Shown here: piece by piece, positions 45,295-51,669 of the stretch | Layout: each line of letters opens with the position of its first letter | Numbering within the stretch: the stretch's first letter is position 1 | Origin: Clostridium sp. C2-6-12 | GTDB lineage: Bacteria > Bacillota > Clostridia > Clostridiales > Clostridiaceae | DNA: 64,000 nt | Reading direction: 5' to 3' | Assembly (NCBI RefSeq): GCF_009928485.1 | Contig: NZ_JAABNP010000005.1 | Coordinates: 62,001-126,000 of the forward strand | The notes under the pieces: generated by a model | The model's database searches: none | Told to the model about the DNA's origin: nothing | Seen by the model: the letters and a program-made list of their open reading frames with translations, nothing else | Program-made: the position numbers and the translations under genes

Positions 45295-46537
45295 GAAGTA
45301 CAAGCTAAAGAAAGACCTTTAAGCATTTTTATAAGCTCTATTCATGTGGTATAGATTGCTTGAAAGTATTGTCTTATAGCTTGCACTTCTTATTATTTTT
45401 ATGGTCTGCGGCAGCAAGGAATAAATTTATTAAGGAGCACAGAGTGCTCCTTTGTGGCTGCGCCACTTCATAGTTTTTTGTTATGCTTATACGTAAGTAA
45501 TTATTAATATATACATATAGTTAATTATAAGGACTTATTCATATATATACATCTGTTACTGCTACATATGTGTTTTTTAAAGGACAAGTTATTTTATTGA
45601 ATAATTATCTAGGCGCTTAATCCACCACCCAAAAAAGGACAGGTCATACAGCAAGAAATTCTAGAGACTTAGATGAATTTTCCGGCAAGCTCCAACTTCA
45701 TCTAAGCCAAGAATTTCTAAGCATTAGACTAGTCCTTTGTTTGGGTACCCGGTGGAGCGCAAGAAGGCAAGTACACTTCGCTAGAATAACCCGTTGTCCC
45801 GTAAATGTTACAAGCCCACAAGGGGCTTGCACACTTCGGGAAACGTTATTTAGCTAAATGTACATGCCTTCTTTGTGGTATTAGAGTTTTATGTTACAGA
45901 TTATAGAAATAGTGTTAATAGGGTATTGGTATATGGTGATAATGAAGATAATGCTGCATATGTAGATAAGATTAATTAGGTGAATTCATAGAGGGTGAGG
46001 AGAGTTAATGTTTTTCTTTTCAAAGAGGATTCCTTTAAATTTACTTCTAAATTCTAACTCCAGAAAGAGTCAATACGTAATACCCAGAAGCGCTGCTTCT
46101 GGTATTACATTGACACTTTTTTCAGATGTTGTTTTTATTGTGGTGATAGGATTAAAGGCTGCGCCTTAAATCCTATGCAATAATAAAATGGTATAAATAT
46201 AAGGTGTTATTCTAAAGATTATGGAGAGGTCTTATTTGGTTCATTACATGATTTAAAGAGAAGTGATGCATATGCATAAGGAAAGGGCGCCTTGGATTTG
46301 CCCTCACAAGTATATAAGAAAGTTTATTGGAAGGTGAGGGCAGGTCCACAATGTACATGCTTACCTGCTAGTCCTTTTTAGTAATGGCGTTATTTCCGCT
46401 TAAGAAATCCAATCACTAAAAATAATAGAAATAAGTATTAAAGAGGAAATTATTTTTAGTGACTCGTTTTCTTGCACTTTAATAACACTCATTACTAATA
46501 AGGACAGGCAAAAAAGTAAGTACATTGACGGCGCCCT
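45295..46537 (-). ncRNA. Giant structured RNA, copy A
   Basis: About 1.24 kb on the minus strand with no plausible gene. Read on the minus strand, domain 1 is closed by AGGGCGCC (46537-46530) with GGCGCCCT (46291-46284) and CAATGTAC (46527-46520) with GTACATTG (46356-46349), and includes TGCCCTCAC/GTGAGGGCA. Domain 2 is closed by GCGCT (45760-45756) with AGCGC (45617-45613) and has CCACC, CCCAAA, GGAC helices. Domain 3 has hairpins GTGGCGCAGCCAC and GGAGCAC/GTGCTCC and the strip TTCCTTGCTGCCGCAG. All are matched in copy B with compensatory changes. About 400 bases (45761-46283) of additional hairpins separate domains 1 and 2. Known large families (ROOL, GOLLD, OLE) could not be tested. Confidence 0.72.
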
Positions 46538-46639
46538 GTAAAATAAAAGTAATATAATACTAGGAACAATAATTCATAGTCTGTAGAGAATTGACGTAAT
46601 GATTATATTGAATTATTGGCATTCTTTATTGCAAGAATA

Positions 46640-46802
46640 GAGGTTTATCTGATGTCTAGCCGCTGTAACACTCCTACTTCTTTAAGTGGGAGATAACAGC
46701 GGCACGACCCTAGACGAGGTACCCCTTGAGGGTATGAGTTCAACTAAGATTCAGATGGGGATCAAACCCCACCTGAATCAAGTTTCACTTGATAGGGGAA
46801 GT
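46640..46802 (-). ncRNA. Structured RNA element, copy 2, just 5' of giant RNA A
   Basis: On the minus strand: hairpin GATTCAGGTGGGG/CCCCATCTGAATC, then AGTTGAACT, hairpin TACCC/GGGTA, then CTAGGGTCGTGC, helix CCGCTGT (46702-46696) with ACAGCGG (46666-46660), apical CTCCCAC/GTAGGAG, and GGCTAGACATCAGATAAA. It matches the element before trmB (6138-6330). It is much GC-richer than its surroundings. Being about 100 bases upstream of giant RNA A on the same strand, it may be the start of the same transcript. It might be a known Rfam family such as the raiA motif, which I could not check. Confidence 0.65.
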
Positions 46803-46870
46803 TTTCGACCAATATAATTATAGATATGCTATAATTAAAGTAGAATACAAAAAGAAGGAGATGTCTAGTT

Positions 46871-47122
46871 ATGCTATGGAATGAAGTAAGAAAAACATAT
46901 CCTAATAAATGGATTGTATTTGATAGTTTAAAACAACATGAAGAAGATAATAAATTGATCATTGAAGATGTAGCAATAATAGAAGTTTTCGATGACATCA
47001 ATGATGCTTTTAAGTGTTACCGTACACTCCATAGAAAAGATAAAACACGTGAATTAAGTTTTGGTAATACAAAAGATGAATTGTTAATTTATGAAAATGA
47101 GAGGATTGGATTAATTAGATGA
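46871..47122 (+). CDS. Small protein coupled to a retropepsin-like protease
   Basis: 83 residues (MLWNEVRKTYPNKWIVFDSL...). It resembles the short DUF5678-like proteins that commonly precede retropepsin-like proteins, but this is from memory. No catalytic motif is visible. GAAGGAG precedes the ATG. Its stop overlaps the next start (ATGA at 47119-47122), so translation is coupled. The upstream 46803-46870 region has overlapping TATAAT-like boxes on both strands, fitting divergent promoters with the RNA element. Confidence 0.7.
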   Translation: MLWNEVRKTYPNKWIVFDSLKQHEEDNKLIIEDVAIIEVFDDINDAFKCYRTLHRKDKTRELSFGNTKDELLIYENERIGLIR

Positions 47123-47490
47123 TTAAATTAAGATATCAAAATTATCTACTGTTCTGTTCGCTAAATCTAAAAATTAATAGCCAAAACTTGCATTTGGAAA
47201 ATGTTTTGATAGATACTGGTTCTGCTACTACATTAATTAATGCTGATTATATTTTATTAGACGGAAGTGAAAAAATAAAAAATGCTCAAGGAATAGGTGG
47301 CTGCGAAAGAATTCTTGTTAAGAATTTTGAAACATTAAAATTAAATGATATTGAGCTTGAAAATGTTTCTGTATCAATAGGCGATATGGATTACGGAATA
47401 GATATTGATTTACTTATAGGTTTAGATATGTTAAAAATACTTAACGCTAATATAAATATTAAGAATATGACATTAGAACTAAATTGTTAG
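47119..47490 (+). CDS. Retropepsin-like aspartic protease
   Basis: 123 residues. The single active-site motif VLIDTGSATTLINADY (D-T-G) near residue 31 and a C-terminal LLIGLDMLKI, plus the length near 120, fit retroviral-type pepsins that act as dimers. There is no signal peptide, so it would act in the cytosol. The start overlaps the stop of the preceding gene. Substrates are unknown; the small partner protein may be a substrate or cofactor. Terminator at 47648. Confidence 0.8.
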   Translation: MIKLRYQNYLLFCSLNLKINSQNLHLENVLIDTGSATTLINADYILLDGSEKIKNAQGIGGCERILVKNFETLKLNDIELENVSVSIGDMDYGIDIDLLIGLDMLKILNANINIKNMTLELNC

Positions 47491-47647
47491 ATGTTTATAA
47501 TGATTTACACAATTCTGTTACAGGGTGCATATAAATAAAGAAAATTATATTCTGTCATATTATTGTCACAAATCTCAAGTATTATATAAATATATAGTAG
47601 TTAAAACATTATTTACCCCTTATTAAATAAATATTAACCAGTATTGA

Positions 47648-47684
47648 GAATGATCTATTACACCCTAGTAGATTATTCTTTTTT
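47648..47684 (+). terminator. Terminator after the protease gene
   Basis: GAATGATCTA (47648-47657) pairs with TAGATTATTC (47669-47678), one G-T pair, followed by TTTTTT. Confidence 0.8.
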
Positions 47685-47739
47685 ATTTATAGAGCTAGAT
47701 AATTTATGGTATATATAAGTACCAAAAAGGAAATTTTAA

Positions 47740-47954
47740 ACAAGCTCTATTAATAAAGAAAATTTTAATAAATTAGGTAATATAGAATAAAGAGCTGTCT
47801 GTATTTCAGATTTAAATAATAGAGCTTTTTTAAAATAATGTTTTTTGGGAGAGCAATTATACCAATAGAAACTAAATATTGTAAAGGGGATTGCGAGCTC
47901 TCACCCCTGTACAATATTTAGTTTCTATGGAACTTAAGTATTTGCCCAAAAAAC
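47740..47954. other. Gene-free stretch with two nested long hairpins
   Basis: AAGCTCTATT (about 47741) pairs with AATAGAGCTT (47817-47826), which runs into TTTTTT like a terminator. Directly after, GTTTTTTGGG (47840-47849) pairs perfectly with CCCAAAAAAC (47945-47954); inside, AGAAACTAAATATTGT (47867-47882) pairs perfectly with ACAATATTTAGTTTCT (47911-47926) and GGGG with CCCC. No reading frame is present. It may be a small RNA pair or a compact palindromic element. Confidence 0.55.
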
Positions 47955-48020
47955 AACAGAAGCTTGTCCTATAATTTTGGAAGTTAATTCTGTAGTTTGT
48001 GGAGATATTAAAAGAAATAG

Positions 48021-48055
48021 AATAATTCTGGAGAGGACCTCTCCAGGATTATTTT
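48021..48055. terminator. Bidirectional terminator
   Basis: AATAATTCTGGAGAGG (48021-48036) pairs with CCTCTCCAGGATTATT (48038-48053) around a single base, followed by TTATTT. Its right arm overlaps the stop of the minus-strand gene at 48049, which it should end. Confidence 0.8.
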
Positions 48056-48225
48056 ATTTCAAGTTCAAGTTGTATTGGTCTTGTATCAAGGTAATGTTTA
48101 TATTCTATTTTATAGTATAGGATTAATTTTCTTCTTCCCTCATAAGGTAATGTATTTACAAGTGAATCAAATTGAGCTTTTGATATAAAGCTTTTTTCTT
48201 TTATAAGCCATGTTGTAAATGTCAT
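48049..48225 (-). CDS. Small protein, paralogue 2 of a tandem pair
   Basis: 58 residues, too short for usual gene finding: MTFTTWLIKEKSFISKAQFD at the start and a tail IEYKHYLDTRPIQLELEIK. AAAGGA lies about 10 bases before the ATG at 48225. It aligns with the protein encoded just upstream (48284-48457): both have TFT-x-WL, KE-x-SF near the start and a YY-xx-x-YxY-x-L block later, so they are tandem paralogues. Family unknown. The pair probably shares one promoter near a LexA-like box. Confidence 0.65.
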   Translation of the reverse strand: MTFTTWLIKEKSFISKAQFDSLVNTLPYEGRRKLILYYKIEYKHYLDTRPIQLELEIK

Positions 48226-48283
48226 TCAAACAAATCCTTTCGTGTATGTATTTTCATATATGAGTTAGGGAAAGCATATGCTG

Positions 48284-48457
48284 CTAATCCCATTCAGTCT
48301 GTAGGCAATTTAAAAAATACTGATATTTTTCGTGATAATATAAGTCAGTTTTCTTAGATTCTTCTTTTGATAAGATAGAAAGCCATGATTTATAGTGACC
48401 AAATGAATTAAATGATTCCTTAGTAGTGAGCCATTTTGTAAATGTGAAAATTCTCAT
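48284..48457 (-). CDS. Small protein, paralogue 1 of a tandem pair
   Basis: 57 residues: MRIFTFTKWLTTKESFNSFG at the start, then YKSWLSILSKEESKKTDLYY and a tail ending LNCLQTEWD. GAGAGG lies upstream of the ATG at 48457. It is similar to the next gene on the strand (48049-48225), which supports both being real despite their size. Small acidic/aromatic proteins of this kind in mobile elements are often inhibitors or regulators, but no role can be assigned. Confidence 0.65.
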   Translation of the reverse strand: MRIFTFTKWLTTKESFNSFGHYKSWLSILSKEESKKTDLYYHEKYQYFLNCLQTEWD

Positions 48458-48508
48458 GTTTTTCTCAAATCCTCTCTTAACCTTATACTATTATTATTGT
48501 CATAAATA

Positions 48509-48522
48509 CGAACAAATATTCG
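48509..48522. promoter_or_regulatory. LexA/DinR-like SOS box
   Basis: CGAACAAATATTCG matches the Bacillus-type LexA palindrome CGAACATATGTTCG at 12 of 14 positions. It lies 52 bases before the minus-strand small gene at 48457 and about 100 before the plus-strand RHH gene at 48621, so it could link either to DNA damage. One site found by eye is only suggestive. Confidence 0.45.
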
Positions 48523-48620
48523 TTGCAACTTGTACTTATTTGTATAATTTTTAAAGCAATTTAAGTATAAGAATTTTAATTATAGGCTAGACTATTTGAA
48601 AGGAAAGGAGTGGGAGAACA

Positions 48621-48785
48621 TTGGAACATAAAAAGAAAATTAAAAAAGTAAAACCGCCTACAAAACAGCTTCATGTTGAATGCGAAATTAAGTTATATGA
48701 AGAGTTTGAAGCATATTGCCATAGGAATGGAAAAGATGTTAGTAAAGCAATAAGAGGGTATATGAAATTATGTATTGGAGAATAA
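48621..48785 (+). CDS. Small RHH-like DNA-binding protein
   Basis: 54 residues from TTG 48621 with GGGAG six bases upstream. The basic N-terminus (MEHKKKIKKVKPPTKQ) is followed by a strand (LHVECEIKLYEEFEAYCHRN) and a helix with KDVSKAIRGYMKL, the layout of ribbon-helix-helix (Arc/CopG) proteins. Such proteins bind DNA as dimers and often autoregulate. It is divergent from the tandem small-protein pair, across the LexA-like box. Confidence 0.6.
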   Translation: MEHKKKIKKVKPPTKQLHVECEIKLYEEFEAYCHRNGKDVSKAIRGYMKLCIGE

Positions 48786-48909
48786 AATATAAAAATGAAA
48801 GTGCCTAAAAAGGTGCTTTTTTTGTACATAAATAATGTCTAAAATTTCTGTAAGTGGGCATAATAAAAATATGGGAGGAGAGGAACTAAAAAGCAAAGGT
48901 GGCTTCAAA

Positions 48910-49299
48910 ATGGATAAGAGAAAATATGAGTCAAAAACATTAATGGCAGAGTACAGATACTTAAGTGAACATGAAAATTTTAGATTTTCAGAAACAGCCT
49001 ATAGATTAAAAGATGGTTCAATAATTATTGAATTTGATGGTGCTTGTTTAAGTCTTTATGGATTAAAATTAAGTTTCAAAAAGAACATAGGAAGAAAAGG
49101 GATTTATAGTATTGATGATAAAGAATATAAGTTCTGGAAGGCAGTTAGAAGTGATATTGAGAATGGTCATTTTGTAGATTGGGAAGAAGAACGTAATAAT
49201 CAATATGAGGAAATATGGCAGGAGCAATATAACAAGCAGATAAGCATAGAACATGAAAATATACTAGAAAAAGTATCAGGTGATGAGTTGCCCTTTTAA
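48910..49299 (+). CDS. Hypothetical protein with an SSB-like acidic tail
   Basis: 129 residues from the ATG at 48910 (MDKRKYESKTLMAEYRYLSE), set by AAAGGTGG at 48896; the longer frame from 48835 lacks a ribosome site. The body has no recognised domain and no clear OB fold. The last residues are SGDELPF, like the DDDIPF/DDLPF tip of single-stranded DNA-binding proteins that recruits repair and replication partners. The giant RNA B region begins shortly after. Confidence 0.65.
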   Translation: MDKRKYESKTLMAEYRYLSEHENFRFSETAYRLKDGSIIIEFDGACLSLYGLKLSFKKNIGRKGIYSIDDKEYKFWKAVRSDIENGHFVDWEEERNNQYEEIWQEQYNKQISIEHENILEKVSGDELPF

Positions 49300-49634
49300 G
49301 TACATAGGGGGAACAATCCCCCACAAATAAATATTAGAATATAGATAAGAACAGGTGCAGCATTAATAAGGTAGACAAGCTTCACGATGATAAGTACCAG
49401 TAACATCGCATGAAGATAAACAGGACAAGCTATTCATCTATCAATACATACAATACTAATGATAGCATGTCTTATTAAGCAGTATACTATCACATAGATT
49501 TTTCATAATGACCATACATATTTATTTGAAATTATTGTCAAGATCAAAAGCGAAGCGTGTCTTGATAATGATTTTAAATAAATATACCCTAACTTATGAA
49601 AAAATACAGTTAATACCTTATCTATAGTTTCAAT
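49300..49634 (+). other. Gene-free hairpin-rich leader of giant RNA B
   Basis: No gene. GGGGGA/TCCCCC near 49306-49320; CTTCA-GATG with CATCG-TGAAG (49379-49417); GACAAGCTAT with GATAGCATGTC (about 49423-49472); and a long AT-rich hairpin, TATTTATTTGAAAT...ATTTTAAATAAATA with TCAAGA/TCTTGA at its tip (about 49519-49585). These may belong to the same transcript as giant RNA B; copy A has no clear equivalent. Confidence 0.5.
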
Positions 49635-50486
49635 AGGGGGCGTTCTTGTACTAGCTTTTCTGCCTGTCATTTTTAGGAATGAGTGTTATTGAAGCAAAAA
49701 TAAACCGAATAATTAAAAATAATTTCACTCACGAATAAGATTTGATTATTTTTAGTTATTGGATTTATTTGAGCGTAAATAACGCCATTTCTAAAAAGGA
49801 TTAGCAGGCAAGCCAGTACAAGATGGAACTGCCGTCACTCTTCAAATACTTAATTCTACATTAGTGATGGCAAGTCCAAGCTCCCAAAATCCATTACCAG
49901 CTTGTCTGGCCCACTTTATTTAGTTTTACCATCTCCTCATACATAGAACCCCAATATATCATGCACTACAAATAATACCAATACTATAGTTTAAAATAAA
50001 TGCGCCCCACCGGGAACCCAAATAAAGGACTAGTCTAATGCATGGAGATACTTAGTTTATAAAAGGCTCCGATTTTTGAGGAGACTTTTATAAGCTTTAG
50101 TATCTAATGCTGATGACATGTCCTTTTTTGGGTGGTGGTTAAGGCGCCCAAATAACTATCTAATAAAGAAACTTGTCCTTTAGAAAATACGTATATAGTA
50201 ATACTAACTGTAAATAGTTTAAGAGTAATAAAGGCATTTAATTATAAGATTATATAACTATAGATACTATCAGATAATAATTATGTAGATTTATATATAA
50301 GAGTAATACTTAGAGTGGCGTAGCCACAAGGAGCACTAGTGCTCCTATATATTTATTCCTTGCTGCCGCAGGCTACAAGAATTAATGAGAAGTTCAAGAT
50401 ATATAGGTTTTATAACGATTTAGAATATACCATCATAACATCCAGGCCCTCCAATAGAGTAATCTATAAACTAGCTTGAACTTCTC
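49635..50486 (+). ncRNA. Giant structured RNA, copy B
   Basis: About 850 bases on the plus strand. Domain 1 is closed by GGGGGC (49636-49641) with GCTCCC (49880-49885) and CTTGTACT (49645-49652) with AGTACAAG (49815-49822), with TGCCGTCACT/AGTGATGGCA and AATAATTAAAAATAAT/ATTATTTTTAGTTATT inside. Domain 2 is closed by GCGCC (50002-50006) with GGCGC (50143-50147). Hairpins GTGGCGTAGCCAC (50315-50327) and GGAGCACTAGTGCTCC (50330-50345) follow, then TTCCTTGCTGCCGCAG and GAGAAGTTCAAG (50387-50398) with CTTGAACTTCTC (50475-50486). Each has a counterpart in copy A with compensatory changes; wobble pairs place the RNA on the plus strand here. Confidence 0.72.
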
Positions 50487-50755
50487 TTCCTTAGGAGCAA
50501 AGCGACGTTATTGGATTATAAAAGATGGACTGAATGAAGCTATAGCTAGATTAAAAGATACATTATAACTATAAATAGTTTTATTCTGTCCATCTTAACT
50601 CCTTATATTTTAGCGTGTATTAACCATAAAAATATATACGTATAAACAAAATATAAAATTTTAAAAGTAATTTGCAAATAAAATATAAATAATTATTGAC
50701 ATATAAACTCAATATATGATAATATATATTATATAATGATAATATTATAATTATA
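50487..50755 (+). other. Probable 3' end of giant RNA B and AT-rich spacer
   Basis: AAGATGGACTGAAT (50522-50535) pairs with ATTCTGTCCATCTT (50583-50596) with one mismatch, a likely closing 3' hairpin or terminator of RNA B. After 50600 the DNA is extremely AT-rich with no gene; TTGACA at 50696 with GATAAT at 50718 is a possible extra promoter for the gene at 50875. Confidence 0.5.
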
Positions 50756-50784
50756 TTGACAACTCTATAGTAATGATGTATTAT
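50756..50784 (+). promoter_or_regulatory. Sigma-A type promoter of the 51-residue gene
   Basis: TTGACA (50756-50761), 17-base spacer, TATTAT (50779-50784). Directly after is ACTCATAAGTAAG (from 50785) complementary to CTTGCTTATGAGT (ending near 50821), which could be an operator or an early hairpin. Confidence 0.75.
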
Positions 50785-50874
50785 ACTCATAAGTAAGATA
50801 TCTTTATGCTTGCTTATGAGTTTATTTGTATTTAAACACAAATAGATTACACTTAGAATGAGGAGGTAACTATA

Positions 50875-51030
50875 ATGAGAATGGTTAAAAAGAGAAAAAA
50901 TCCAAAAGTGAATTTAACTATAAAAGCTATGCTTGCAATTGCGATTATAATGATTTTAATTAAGCTAGGACTTCATTTTGAAGTAAACAGTACAGTCACA
51001 TTTGGATTCAATAATGTGATTAAAAAATAA
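50875..51030 (+). CDS. Small membrane peptide, 51 residues
   Basis: MRMVKKRKNPKVNLTIKAML begins the chain; a basic N-terminus is followed by one membrane helix (AMLAIAIIMILIKLGLHF) and a short outer tail ending NNVIKK. GAGGAGG lies seven bases before the ATG, and a near-consensus promoter is upstream, so expression is likely. No family is recognised. It might be a toxin or holin-like peptide by general shape, but nothing confirms that. Confidence 0.6.
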   Translation: MRMVKKRKNPKVNLTIKAMLAIAIIMILIKLGLHFEVNSTVTFGFNNVIKK

Positions 51031-51084
51031 TATATTTTTCATGAAATTAGAAATATAAAATTTTCATGGAGAAAGTATATTGTG

Positions 51085-51162
51085 TATTGGAGCCTACATA
51101 TATGATAATAGTTATTAATATAATAAAGTAAAAACTTTTTAATCATATATGTATGCCCAATA
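51085..51162. repeat. Long inverted repeat in a gene-free stretch
   Basis: In 51031-51367 there is no gene. TATTGG...TACATATATGAT (51085-51106) is complementary to ATCATATATGTA...CCAATA (51142-51162) apart from three to four central bases. It could be a hairpin, a binding site pair or a remnant of a small palindromic element. Confidence 0.5.
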
Positions 51163-51323
51163 TTAAAAATCAATTACGATGTAATTATTAAATGAAATTC
51201 TAATAGTAGTAAAAGATAAATTATAAATAATTAAATACATTAGATGATAATTACATGGTAGATATACTTTTTGCTAAAGATTTTATATAAGAATAAAATA
51301 TATGTTGATACAGTAGGAGATTG

Positions 51324-51365
51324 AAAAGGCGATAAACATTAAGAATCAATGTTTATCGCCTTTTT
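51324..51365. terminator. Terminator of the YvrJ gene
   Basis: AAAAGGCGATAAACATT (51324-51340) pairs with AATGTTTATCGCCTTTTT (51348-51365). T-runs on both strands; it sits right against the stop of the minus-strand yvrJ-like gene. Confidence 0.88.
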
Positions 51366-51367
51366 AC

Positions 51368-51568
51368 TCAAGCTACTTTATGAGAATCATCACTAGAACT
51401 CTCTGTATCAATAGCTACTCCAAGTTTAGCTGATATTATGGTATTTAACTTATTAATTGATGAAGATAGGTTAGCAATTTGTTTTTCTAAGCGTATTAGC
51501 AGATATGCTGCTACAGCAATAGCAAAGCCATTGTTAACAATAAGATTAATTAAATCTGTTACATCCAT
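51368..51568 (-). CDS. YvrJ family protein
   Basis: 66 residues from the ATG at 51568, set by AGGAGG. Residues 1-30 form a hydrophobic helix (DLINLIVNNGFAIAVAAYLL) followed by a short coiled coil (LEKQIANLSSSINKLNTIIS), the YvrJ pattern, also similar in shape to BhlA/UviB holin-like peptides. In Bacillus, yvrJ belongs to the regulon of the alternative sigma factor SigO/RsoA; here a sigma factor gene lies 1.2 kb away and shares an upstream box. The molecular role is unknown. Confidence 0.85.
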   Translation of the reverse strand: MDVTDLINLIVNNGFAIAVAAYLLIRLEKQIANLSSSINKLNTIISAKLGVAIDTESSSDDSHKVA

Positions 51569-51589
51569 AATCACATCACCTCCTACAAA

Positions 51590-51598
51590 GGATATATG
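51590..51598 (-). promoter_or_regulatory. CATATATC box of the yvrJ-like gene
   Basis: CATATATCC on the minus strand, immediately upstream of the ribosome site, so any transcript would have a very short leader. An ATGAAC hexamer lies 21 bases further upstream, as in the DUF1659 promoter region. Confidence 0.5.
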
Positions 51599-51669
51599 AA
51601 ATAAAGCATATTAGTTCATGTTAGAAAATAAATAATTATCTGAAATTAAAATAGATAAAATAAATTAAA

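Noticed and set aside
46640..46802. Possible right end/guide-RNA part of an IS200/IS605 transposon
   Set aside because: The GAGTTCAAC and CTCCTAC/GTGGGAG features look superficially similar, but no TnpA/TnpB sequence is nearby and the same element lies before trmB with covarying helices, which fits a conserved RNA better.
50620..50841. A minus-strand frame of 73 codons after giant RNA B
   Set aside because: Composition is only Ile/Tyr/Leu/Asn from AT-rich DNA, there is no ribosome site, and it overlaps a good plus-strand promoter.
44751..51367. CRISPR arrays in the gene-poor region
   Set aside because: No regularly spaced direct repeats were seen; repeats here are inverted and of RNA-helix type.
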